Positions 10,104 through 18,267 of a stretch of 64,000 nucleotides of DNA are shown piece after piece. Numbering within the stretch: the stretch's first letter is position 1; every line of letters starts with the position of its first letter. Under the pieces are notes generated by a model. That model was not told the origin of the DNA, searched no databases, and saw only the letters and a program-made list of their open reading frames with translations. Position numbers and translations under genes: made by a program. The stretch is from Sphingobacterium arenae (GTDB taxonomy: Bacteria > Bacteroidota > Bacteroidia > Sphingobacteriales > Sphingobacteriaceae): NCBI RefSeq assembly GCF_014692505.1, contig NZ_JACNYK010000001.1, forward strand, positions 1,559,922 through 1,623,921, read 5' to 3'.

Positions 10104-11240
10104 ATGAACATAGTAAAGACCGTAATTTTAGCTGGAATAGCTACGTGGAGTGTGGGTTGCACTTCTACAAATTCACAGGTAACGAGCAAGAAGAAGGAGA
10201 CCATTTTAAAGGAGGCCTATGCGGAACAGTTTTACGTGGGCACCGCTTTGAACTTAGCGCAGATTTGGGAGCGGAATCCTGTTGCGAACAAAGTAATCGA
10301 ACAGCATTTTAACTCGGTAGTTGCCGAAAACTGTATGAAAAGTGAAAATATACAGCCCCGGGAAGGCGAGTTTTATTTCAAAGACGCCGACCAGTTTGTT
10401 GCATATGGTGAAAAGCACAATATGCACATGGTGGGACATACCTTAATCTGGCATTCCCAAGCGCCTAGATGGTTTTTTTCCGACAAAGCGGGAAAAGATG
10501 TTTCGCGTGATGTGTTGATTGAAAGGATGCGAAACCATATTCATACAGTGGTATCCCGCTATAAAGGCCGTATCGACGGATGGGACGTCGTAAACGAAGC
10601 TATTCTAGATAATGGAGAATACAGAAAAAGTAAGTTTTACGAGATTATTGGTGAAGATTTCATTCCATTAGCTTTTCAATTTGCACACGAGGCCGATCCC
10701 GAAGCGGAACTTTATTATAATGATTATTCGACAGCCATCCCGGCGAAACGTGCAGGTATCGTCAGGTTAGCTAAGAAGTTACAGGAAGCGGGGATAAAAA
10801 TCGATGGTTTAGGCATGCAAGAACATCACGGGTTGACCCATGCTTCCCTCGAAGAAACAGAGCAAACGATAAATGACTTTGCGGACCTAGGTGTTAAAGT
10901 CATGGTGACGGAGATGGATATATCTGTTCTACCACATGCAAGAAAGCATGTAGGAGCCGAATTGACCGATACGGCAGCCTATAGTAGGAGCTTAGATCCC
11001 TATAAGGAAAATCTACCGGAGGATAAAATGCAAGAATTGGGAAAGCGCTATGTCGATTTCTTTAAATTATATGTAAAGCACCAAGACAAGATCAGTCGGG
11101 TAACTGTGTGGGGAGTGGGAGACGCCGATTCCTGGAAGAATGATTGGCCGATCGAAGGACGTACAGATTATCCGTTGTTGTTCGACCGTGACTATGAACC
11201 GAAACTGTTCTTTCAAGACCTTATTGATTTAACAAAATAA
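10104..11240 (+). CDS. GH10 endo-beta-1,4-xylanase, lipoprotein
   Basis: The 378-residue protein has a lipoprotein signal (cleavage before Cys19 in WSVGCTS). A single GH10 barrel follows with intact motifs: ENCMK (Glu75 region), GHTLIWHSQ, acid/base Glu165 in WDVVNEAI, YYNDYS, GMQEHH and nucleophile Glu270 in VTEMDIS. It should cut the beta-1,4-xylan backbone or xylo-oligosaccharides. The residues after the lipid cysteine (TSTNSQ) lack the acidic surface-export signature, which suggests a periplasmic-facing lipoprotein acting on imported fragments. It follows the permease by 19 bases and precedes the GH43 by 17, so it is translated as part of one operon. It contrasts with the GH10-like protein at 18268-19974, which has lost these residues. 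Confidence 0.95.
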   Translation: MNIVKTVILAGIATWSVGCTSTNSQVTSKKKETILKEAYAEQFYVGTALNLAQIWERNPVANKVIEQHFNSVVAENCMKSENIQPREGEFYFKDADQFVAYGEKHNMHMVGHTLIWHSQAPRWFFSDKAGKDVSRDVLIERMRNHIHTVVSRYKGRIDGWDVVNEAILDNGEYRKSKFYEIIGEDFIPLAFQFAHEADPEAELYYNDYSTAIPAKRAGIVRLAKKLQEAGIKIDGLGMQEHHGLTHASLEETEQTINDFADLGVKVMVTEMDISVLPHARKHVGAELTDTAAYSRSLDPYKENLPEDKMQELGKRYVDFFKLYVKHQDKISRVTVWGVGDADSWKNDWPIEGRTDYPLLFDRDYEPKLFFQDLIDLTK

Positions 11241-11257
11241 CCAGACACATTTTTAAT

Positions 11258-12220
11258 ATGAAGACGCCTAGATATTTAGTTCCGAATGATTATATGGCAG
11301 ATCCGTCTGCTCACGTATTTGAAGATAAGATTTATATATATCCCTCGCATGATTGGGAAAGTGGTATCGCCGAAAACGATAACGGTGATCATTTCAATAT
11401 GCGAGATTATCATGCTTTTTCGATGGAAGATCCGGAATCCGAAGTCATCGATCACGGCGTCGTACTTTCGGTAAAGGACATTCCATGGGCAGGACGACAG
11501 CTTTGGGATGCGGATGTGGCACATAAGGATGGAAAGTATTATTTGTACTTTCCACTGAAAGACCAAAATGATATTTTTCGTCTAGGCGTGGCGATTAGCG
11601 ATAGACCAGAAGGACCATTTGTTCCGGAAGCAAACCCGATGAAGGGAAGCTATAGTATAGACCCCTGTGTTTTCGAAGAGAATGGCGTACATTACGTTTA
11701 TTTCGGTGGGATCTGGGGTGGACAATTGCAGTTTTATCGGGACAATAAACTGACTCCCCCTTGTTCACTTCCACATTTTCATGAACCGGCACTTTGTCCG
11801 AAAATAGCCAAACTCCAGGATAATATGCTGGAGTTTGCTGAAGTACCTTGCGATATACTTTTGCTGGACGAGGAAGGTAATCCGTTGAAACAGGGGGATA
11901 CCGAACGCCGCTTTTTTGAAGCGTCCTGGGTACATAAATACAATGGCAAGTACTATTTTTCCTATTCCACGGGTGATACGCATTTATTGTGTTATGCTAC
12001 GGGTGATAATCCGTATGGTCCGTTTACCTATCAGGGGGTTATTCTTACACCTGTCGTCGGCTGGACAACGCATCACAGTATTCTCGAGTTTAAAGGAAAG
12101 TGGTATCTGTTCTATCATGACGCTGTGCCCGCCGGAGGTAAAACTTGGTTGCGCAGCATGAAAATGATCGAATTGGAGTATGATGAAAATGGTGCCATCA
12201 GGACAATAGCAGGGCAATAA
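11258..12220 (+). CDS. Cytoplasmic GH43 beta-xylosidase / arabinofuranosidase (subfamily 1-like)
   Basis: The 320-residue protein is a single five-bladed propeller with no signal peptide. The GH43 triad is visible: base Asp15 in MADPSAHV, pKa modulator Asp135 in YSIDPCVF and acid Glu221 in FFEASWVHK. The start (MKTPRYLVPNDYMADP) and compact length are like subfamily 43_1 members of xylan loci, which act as beta-xylosidases, often with alpha-L-arabinofuranosidase activity. Without an export signal it should act in the cytoplasm, taking products brought in by the adjacent permease. Spacing is 17 bases from the GH10 stop and 28 to the GH67 start. The subfamily is assigned from memory of sequence style; the family is certain. 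Confidence 0.92.
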   Translation: MKTPRYLVPNDYMADPSAHVFEDKIYIYPSHDWESGIAENDNGDHFNMRDYHAFSMEDPESEVIDHGVVLSVKDIPWAGRQLWDADVAHKDGKYYLYFPLKDQNDIFRLGVAISDRPEGPFVPEANPMKGSYSIDPCVFEENGVHYVYFGGIWGGQLQFYRDNKLTPPCSLPHFHEPALCPKIAKLQDNMLEFAEVPCDILLLDEEGNPLKQGDTERRFFEASWVHKYNGKYYFSYSTGDTHLLCYATGDNPYGPFTYQGVILTPVVGWTTHHSILEFKGKWYLFYHDAVPAGGKTWLRSMKMIELEYDENGAIRTIAGQ

Positions 12221-12248
12221 TTTCAAAAAAATAAAAATTCGGGTTACC

Positions 12249-14282
12249 ATGACACGACATTTCTTATATGTAATCTTTCTCTTTCCGTTTTTGGTGTATG
12301 CAGAAGATGGAAGTCAGCTTTGGTTAAGGTATACACCTGTTGATGAGTCTGTGGCGAATAAACGGACCATAAAGCTACGCGCCACACATGATCTGGTTCA
12401 ATTGGCCCAACAGGAACTCCAGACTTACTGGGCAGGACAGTCGGTGGTGCTGAGGCTAGATAAAAAGTTGAAAAGATTAAAAGAAGGTTATGTGCTGAAA
12501 GGAGATGCGTCGAACATCGAGCTTGTTGCCGCGGAACCGGTGGGGCTGCTTTACGGCGCTTACCACTTATTAAGGCTGCAAGAGGCAGGAGAGGACACCA
12601 ACCACCTACAGGTCGAAGAGATTCCCGATTACGATATCCGCATATTAAACCATTGGGATAATCTCGACAGGACGGTAGAAAGAGGGTATGCGGGGTATTC
12701 GTTATGGCGTTGGGATGAGCTGCCTCATACACTGTCGCCACGATACGAACAGTATGCGCGTGCAAACGCGTCTATCGGTATCAATGCTACCGTGTTGAAC
12801 AATGTCAATGCATCACCACAAATTTTAACCTCGGATTATCTTGTTAAGGTGAAAGCTTTGGCCGATATCTTCCGAAAATATGGTATCCGGGTTTATTTAT
12901 CGGCCAATTTTTCATCACCGAAAGTATTGGATGGATTGTCTGACTCCGACCCCTTGCGCGAAGAGGTGCAAGATTGGTGGAAAAAGAAGGTGAAAGAAAT
13001 CTATCAGCATATTCCTGATTTTGGAGGTTTTTTGGTCAAAGCAAATTCAGAAGGCCAGCCGGGGCCGCAGGATTATGGTCGTACCCACGCCGATGGCGCG
13101 AATATGCTGGCGGATGCGTTGAAGCCTTATGGCGGGCTGGTGATGTGGCGGGCTTTTGTCTATAATCCAACGGAAGAGGATCGGGCTAAACAAGCCTATC
13201 AGGAGTTTGTACCGCTGGATGGGAAATTTCGGGAAAATGTCATCATCCAGATCAAAAATGGCCCCGTAGATTTTCAACCTAGAGAACCGTTTACGCCGCT
13301 CTTCGGCGCCATGAAGAATACCGCCCAAATGATCGAGTTTCAGATTACACAGGAATACCTGGGCTTTTCGAACCATTTAGCTTATCTGGCACCGTTATTT
13401 AAAGAAACGTTGGATGCGGATACGTATAGCGACGGAAAGGGGAATACGGTGGCGCGTATTACAGATGGAAGTATCTGGCAGCATAAGAAAACCGCTATTT
13501 CGGCCGTTGCCAATATAGGTGAAGACGCCAACTGGACAGGGCACCATTTTGCACAAGCGAATTGGTACGCGTTTGGACGCCTGGCCTGGAATCATCAACT
13601 TTCGTCGGAAGAGATTGCACGAGAATGGATTCGGACGACGTTTACCCGGGATGCGGATTTTGTGAAGCCGGTTCAGCAGATGATGATGGATTCCCGTGAA
13701 GCAGTCGTGGATTATATGATGCCATTGGGCTTACATCATATTTTCGCCTTCGACCACCACTATGGGCCGGAACCGTGGGGGGATCGGAAAGGAGGGAGAC
13801 CAGACTGGATGCCTTGGTATTACCATAATGCAGATACCGTGGGTTTAGGATTTGACCGTACGACAAACGGGAGCAACGCCGTGTCGCAATATAATGAACC
13901 TTTGCGGACTACATTTAATATGATCGGGACGTGCCCGGAAAATCTGTTACTATGGTTCCATCATGTGTCGTGGACGCACCGCATGAGAAGTGGACGTACG
14001 TTATGGGATGAGCTTTGTGTTCATTATGACCGAGGCGTACAGGAGGTACGGGAGTTTCAGAAAACTTGGGATAAGCTTGAATCCTATGTCGATCAACAAC
14101 GATTTAACGAGATACAATCCAAATTGAAAATTCAGACAAAGGATGCGGTGTGGTGGAAAGATGCCTGCTTATTATATTTCCAGACGTTCTCCCAAATGCC
14201 TATACCTTATGAGCTCGATCGCCCGATTCATGATTTAGAAGAATTGAAGAAAATTAAATTAGATATGAAACACCATAATTAA
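12249..14282 (+). CDS. GH67 alpha-glucuronidase
   Basis: The 677-residue protein has a Sec signal peptide (about residues 1-18, ending LVYA) and no lipobox cysteine, so it is probably soluble in the periplasm. The family is recognised by NHWDNLDRTVERGYAG and the catalytic region: general acid Glu268 in KANSEGQPG and the two carboxylates Asp341 (NGPVDFQ) and Glu369 (ITQEYLG). The 73- and 28-residue spacings match those between the catalytic residues of characterised GH67 enzymes. GH67 removes 4-O-methyl-glucuronic acid from the non-reducing terminal xylose of aldouronic acids, so it needs prior cleavage by GH10 or GH30, both encoded in this operon. It complements the GH115 at 34239, which acts on internal substitutions. 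Confidence 0.96.
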   Translation: MTRHFLYVIFLFPFLVYAEDGSQLWLRYTPVDESVANKRTIKLRATHDLVQLAQQELQTYWAGQSVVLRLDKKLKRLKEGYVLKGDASNIELVAAEPVGLLYGAYHLLRLQEAGEDTNHLQVEEIPDYDIRILNHWDNLDRTVERGYAGYSLWRWDELPHTLSPRYEQYARANASIGINATVLNNVNASPQILTSDYLVKVKALADIFRKYGIRVYLSANFSSPKVLDGLSDSDPLREEVQDWWKKKVKEIYQHIPDFGGFLVKANSEGQPGPQDYGRTHADGANMLADALKPYGGLVMWRAFVYNPTEEDRAKQAYQEFVPLDGKFRENVIIQIKNGPVDFQPREPFTPLFGAMKNTAQMIEFQITQEYLGFSNHLAYLAPLFKETLDADTYSDGKGNTVARITDGSIWQHKKTAISAVANIGEDANWTGHHFAQANWYAFGRLAWNHQLSSEEIAREWIRTTFTRDADFVKPVQQMMMDSREAVVDYMMPLGLHHIFAFDHHYGPEPWGDRKGGRPDWMPWYYHNADTVGLGFDRTTNGSNAVSQYNEPLRTTFNMIGTCPENLLLWFHHVSWTHRMRSGRTLWDELCVHYDRGVQEVREFQKTWDKLESYVDQQRFNEIQSKLKIQTKDAVWWKDACLLYFQTFSQMPIPYELDRPIHDLEELKKIKLDMKHHN

Positions 14283-14308
14283 CTGTTAACTTATATGAAC
14301 CTATAACA

Positions 14309-15859
14309 ATGAACAAATCTATTTTTATGATTTTCTTGCTGCCTTTGTTTTTCCTAGGTTGTAAGAAAGAAGAAGGAACCACGGCGCCATCTCTCGAGGT
14401 ATCGGAAGACGGGATGGCGCTGACCCACGCTGCAGGCCGCGGAGAACTTACGTTGCGTTGGGCGTATTCCGAGTGGGAATTGACATCAACATCCGACGGA
14501 TTTTTATCGGATTTCACCTTTAAGAAAGGCGGAAGTTTAGCGCATGCGAGCGCTACCCGGATCCAGTTCAACTATTCGGAGAATACTACAGGAGAAGAAC
14601 GATCGCAGGAGCTGGTGTTTAAAAACCGTACGACCGGTGTTGAGCAAAAAGTCAACGTTAGCCAATCTCCAAAGCCCCCCATTACATTAGCGGTTAATAC
14701 GGCCTTGAAATATCAGCATATTACCGGTTTCGGCGGGATGCTCAATCCCGCGCTATGGCTAGGAAGCAATCAATTGACAGAAGGGGAAATAGAGCTTCTG
14801 TATGGAGAAGACGGATTGGGTTTCAAAATGCTACGCATGATGATCTACGCTGACCCTGCACATTGGGACAGAGATTTGGCGATAGCCAAAAAAGCACAAT
14901 CTTTAGGGGTACGTATTTTCGGCTCTCCGTGGACACCTCCCGCCTATATGAAAAGTAATCAACAACAGTCGGGAGGCAATGGTGGATATCTGTTGCCCGA
15001 GTATTACCAAGATTACGTGGATCATCTGAATGCTTTCGTCGATTACATGGCGGATAACGGTGTTACCATTGAAGCTGTCTCTATCCAAAATGAACCGGAT
15101 TGGGATCCGGATTATGATGCTTGTGTGTGGACACCCGCTCAGATATTGGCATTCATGAAAGATTACGCCAACGGGATAAAGGTGAACGTTATTGCTGCGG
15201 AAGCGGTTAATTTCAAAAAAGAATATACGGATCCGGTTTTAAACGATCCTATTGCTGTACAAAATTTGGACATAGTAGGAACACATTTATATGGAGGAGG
15301 AATCGGTGATTACCCCTTAGCCAGACAACACGGGAAAGAAATCTGGATGACGGAGCACTTGCATAATACAAATAGTCCTAACGACTGGTCATGGGATCAA
15401 GCGTTGATGGTGGGCGAGGATATTTACGGTTGTATGGATGCTAACTTCAATGCTTACATCTATTGGTACCTGAAACGTTATTATAGCATGCTTGGCGACG
15501 GCGAGCAAGGAACGGCTGTAGGGCAGTTGTTGCCCAGATCGACCATCATGACGCACTATGCGCAGTATGCCACAGGGCGTCAGCGCATCGGTATAGATAG
15601 AATAACGGGAAATAATGACTTTTTGCTAACTGCTTATGAGGGTGAGTATGACATTACGCTCGTGTTACAGAACAGCGCGGAAATTCACTTAGGCGTCATA
15701 CAATTTGATCTACCTATTGAGATATCTAGTGTTGAAGCCATGGAAAGCACAGAAGAAAGTGTAATGACCAGCAAGAATGTTGCGTTATCGGGAGATAAAA
15801 GAACTGTTGTCGTTAATGTAGATGCAAAATCAATCGTTTCAATTAGATTAACAAAGTAG
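14309..15859 (+). CDS. BACON-GH30 glucuronoxylanase (GH30_8-like), probable surface lipoprotein
   Basis: The 516-residue protein has a lipoprotein signal with Cys18 followed by KKEEG. This fits the acidic surface-export signature reported for Bacteroidota lipoproteins, so cell-surface exposure is likely. A BACON-type beta-sandwich covers about residues 27-120. The GH30 barrel starts at ITGFGGMLNPALWLG, with acid/base Glu262 in SIQNEPDW and nucleophile Glu349 in EIWMTEHLH. The pattern fits subfamily 30_8, whose members cleave glucuronoxylan near methyl-glucuronate branches. In the loop that binds the glucuronate, YWYLKRYYS keeps a Lys-Arg pair, so dependence on glucuronate is plausible but not certain. 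It is likely the endo-acting surface enzyme of the locus, 26 bases after GH67. Confidence 0.92.
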   Translation: MNKSIFMIFLLPLFFLGCKKEEGTTAPSLEVSEDGMALTHAAGRGELTLRWAYSEWELTSTSDGFLSDFTFKKGGSLAHASATRIQFNYSENTTGEERSQELVFKNRTTGVEQKVNVSQSPKPPITLAVNTALKYQHITGFGGMLNPALWLGSNQLTEGEIELLYGEDGLGFKMLRMMIYADPAHWDRDLAIAKKAQSLGVRIFGSPWTPPAYMKSNQQQSGGNGGYLLPEYYQDYVDHLNAFVDYMADNGVTIEAVSIQNEPDWDPDYDACVWTPAQILAFMKDYANGIKVNVIAAEAVNFKKEYTDPVLNDPIAVQNLDIVGTHLYGGGIGDYPLARQHGKEIWMTEHLHNTNSPNDWSWDQALMVGEDIYGCMDANFNAYIYWYLKRYYSMLGDGEQGTAVGQLLPRSTIMTHYAQYATGRQRIGIDRITGNNDFLLTAYEGEYDITLVLQNSAEIHLGVIQFDLPIEISSVEAMESTEESVMTSKNVALSGDKRTVVVNVDAKSIVSIRLTK

Positions 15860-15912
15860 GTTACGGCTCCGGCATTGGAATGAATAGGTGGTAATAAATA
15901 AAAGTGAAAAAC

Positions 15913-17670
15913 ATGAAAATAAAACCGAGAAGGATGAAGTATAAACGGAATACTTGGCTCAGCTTGCTGGCAATAACATTGATGTCGTCTTGTCAGCAAG
16001 ATCACAGAAATCAGAAAGATGCTGTTGTTGCAGGCCGCGAGCCTGTTTTTCAGAATTTTGAATATGTGGGCAATGATAAAATATATACCCAAAACTCCTT
16101 ACCCGAAGGACACTTTTACAGCCCGATCTTACAAGGCTGTTATCCCGATCCGAGTATTACCCGCAAGGGAGGCGATTATTATTTGGTGACTTCTTCATTT
16201 GTGATGTTTCCCGGTGTGCCTATCTTCCATTCCAAGGATTTGGTGAACTGGAAGCAGATTGGTCATGTACTGGATAGAGAGTCCCAGTTAAAGGTCGAAA
16301 CAGCAGGCATCAGTGCCGGGATCTACGCCCCAGACATCATGTACAATCCGCATAACGACACGTTTTATATGATTACAACACAAATTGCATCTGGAATTGG
16401 CAATATGGTTGTTAAGACTAAAGATCCGTTGCAGGGTAATTGGTCAGATCCCATTAAGCTCGATTTCGGTGGAATTGACCCGGCATTGTTTTTTGATGAC
16501 GATGGGAAAGCTTATGTGATCCATAACGATGCACCTGACGAAGGGAAAGAATTATACCAAGGACATCGTGTGATTAAGGTGTGGGATTATGATGTGGAGA
16601 AAGATCAGGTCATCGCTGGTACCGATAAGATTATTGTCGACGGTGGTGTCGATATCGCTCAAAAACCGATTTGGATCGAAGCCCCGCATATTTATAAACG
16701 GAACGATAAATATTATCTGATGTGTGCGGAAGGTGGAACGGGAGGGAACCATAGCGAAGTTGTCTTTGTGAGCGATAGTCCCCGTGGTCCTTATAAGCCA
16801 GCTGCAACGAACCCTATTCTTTCGCAGCGGCATTTGGATAAGAGCCGATCTAATGCGGTGGAATGGGCCGGCCATGCGGATCTTGTTGAAACCCCGAACG
16901 GAGAATGGTATGGCGTATTTCTAGCCATCCGCCCGAATGAGAAAAATCGCGTAAATACTGGTCGTGAAACGTTTATTTTACCCGTTGATTGGTCCGGTGA
17001 ATGGCCTGTATTTGAAGGAGGGATGGAGCCGCTCCGACCGTCTATCAAAATGCCCCAAGGTGCGGAAAATAAAATGAACAGCGGTGAGTTTTTCCAGAAC
17101 GGTAATTTTACATTTATAGATAAATTTGACGGAAACGGTTTGGATGATCGCTGGATTGCCCTCCGCGGCCCTCGTGAAAAATTTGTTGAAGAGCGTACAA
17201 ATGGATTGGTCATTAAACCATTTGATGTGAATATCAAAGCGCAGAAACCCATTTCTACCCTATTTCACCGCCAGCAGCATATTACTTTTTCGGCATCCGT
17301 GGATATGTACTATAAACCTGAAACAGAAAGTGATCTGGCAGGATTAGCTTGCGTACAAAGCGAGACATTTAATTATGTATTCGGCGTAACCAAGTCGGGT
17401 GCAGAGTATTATATCGTTTTAGAACGGACGGAGAAGGGCGAATCGTCTATTATTGCACAAGCTAAACTAGCTGAAATCGGCAAAATTTCCCTGAAAGTGG
17501 AAGCCCAGGGAGATGATTATCAATTTGCCTACGCGCTAGATAGTGGCGATTTTGAAAACTTAGGCGGCACGGTATCAGGTGATATCCTGTCGACAGATGT
17601 AGCTGGTGGGTTTACCGGCGCTATGATCGGGCTATATGCAACTTCTGCCAGCGATATTAAAATAGACTAA
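15913..17670 (+). CDS. GH43 beta-xylosidase / arabinofuranosidase with C-terminal GH43_C2 domain, lipoprotein
   Basis: The protein has an N-terminal lipoprotein signal (ITLMSSCQQD), a five-bladed GH43 propeller (about residues 45-350) and a C-terminal beta-sandwich (about 370-585) of the type found in xylan-active GH43 enzymes. Triad candidates are Asp in GCYPDPSITR, Asp in GGIDPALFFDD and Glu in [25 protein letters not shown] is characteristic of xylan-active subfamilies (10/11/12 group). I use the ATG at 15913; a GTG at 15904 and an ATG at 15934 are alternatives, and 15934 would give the most compact signal peptide. It is the last gene of the importer operon and ends 73 bases before the heptad-repeat array. 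Confidence 0.9.
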   Translation: MKIKPRRMKYKRNTWLSLLAITLMSSCQQDHRNQKDAVVAGREPVFQNFEYVGNDKIYTQNSLPEGHFYSPILQGCYPDPSITRKGGDYYLVTSSFVMFPGVPIFHSKDLVNWKQIGHVLDRESQLKVETAGISAGIYAPDIMYNPHNDTFYMITTQIASGIGNMVVKTKDPLQGNWSDPIKLDFGGIDPALFFDDDGKAYVIHNDAPDEGKELYQGHRVIKVWDYDVEKDQVIAGTDKIIVDGGVDIAQKPIWIEAPHIYKRNDKYYLMCAEGGTGGNHSEVVFVSDSPRGPYKPAATNPILSQRHLDKSRSNAVEWAGHADLVETPNGEWYGVFLAIRPNEKNRVNTGRETFILPVDWSGEWPVFEGGMEPLRPSIKMPQGAENKMNSGEFFQNGNFTFIDKFDGNGLDDRWIALRGPREKFVEERTNGLVIKPFDVNIKAQKPISTLFHRQQHITFSASVDMYYKPETESDLAGLACVQSETFNYVFGVTKSGAEYYIVLERTEKGESSIIAQAKLAEIGKISLKVEAQGDDYQFAYALDSGDFENLGGTVSGDILSTDVAGGFTGAMIGLYATSASDIKID

Positions 17671-17763
17671 TTTTTTAGTTTAGTTGCTTGAACGGTTGCT
17701 CCACGTCCGTGGGACGCCGTTTATTAAAATCTAAAAATAGGATCAATTGAAATCCGTCGACGT

Positions 17764-18183
17764 CGTGGCGGCGTACGACTTGAACAAGGTGCCGGGCAAG
17801 GATACGGCTCTTTTGTATGGGGAACGGATTCCGGCATATGCCAAGACGATTAAGATGGGCTTCTTTTTCATAACCCCATGCAAGGAAACCAATATGCCGT
17901 GTGCCGAGATGATACTGTTGCCCTCCATAACCAATTTTGTGTCTTTCCATGTAATTTTCTTGCCCGCCGAAAATAAACTCTTGTGCACCAACGTGATTTC
18001 GGCATACGACAATACGTTTGTCTTGGGCAACGGAATGATCATCCCATACGACGACGCAAAAAAGATGGCCGGAAGTTTCATCAGGTAGGGCAACAAAACG
18101 ATTTCGGCAGACGACGACATTACCCTCCTGCCCAACGACATGACACTTCCGTCCGCTGCAATGATACTTCCGAACGACGACAA
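17764..18183. repeat. Twenty contiguous degenerate 21-bp units (heptapeptide-periodic array)
   Basis: Cutting 17764-18183 into twenty 21-base units aligns without gaps. Unit position 10 is a purine in 20/20 (G 15, A 5), position 13 a pyrimidine in 20/20 (C 16), position 2 is A in 17/20 and position 9 a pyrimidine in 19/20. Clear examples are 17995 (GATTTCGGCATACGACAATA...), 18100 and 18163. The minus-strand frame stays open through the whole array (stop at 17743) and reads as heptapeptides such as MSLGRRV, VSLHGVM, ISAHGIL, VLSYAEI and LSSFGSI. One plus-strand frame is open for about 113 codons as well. No convincing start codon, ribosome site or signal peptide is present. It could be a decayed tandem repeat, a low-complexity secreted peptide or a structural DNA element. 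It follows the GH10-like gene in the same direction. Confidence 0.75.
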
Positions 18184-18216
18184 AGCAATTTAAGAATAGA
18201 CAGATATAGCATATCT

Positions 18217-18244
18217 AAGGGCCGTGTACAAAACCACAGCCCTT
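18217..18244 (-). terminator. Possible hairpin after the GH10-like gene
   Basis: AAGGGC and GCCCTT form a 6-bp stem, extended past one mismatch by three further pairs, around an 8-base loop. It lies 23 bases beyond the stop codon at 18268. There is no T-run on the minus strand, so intrinsic termination is uncertain. Confidence 0.4.
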
Positions 18245-18267
18245 ATCCATTATTAAATGTAGGAGAA

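Larger units (their letters stand above)
17671..18267. other. Convergent intergenic region holding a repeat array
   Basis: This 597-base gap separates the plus-strand operon end (GH43) from the minus-strand operon end (GH10-like). Most of it (17764-18183) is a 21-bp periodic array described separately. The flanks hold a possible hairpin at 18217-18244. No recognised protein family is encoded here on either strand. Confidence 0.7.

Noticed and set aside
12244..12765. 173-codon minus-strand frame
   Set aside because: Antisense to GH67, whose catalytic residues and spacings are intact.
17764..18183. CRISPR-like array
   Set aside because: Units are contiguous 21-base degenerate repeats without conserved repeat plus unique spacer structure, and no cas genes are present.
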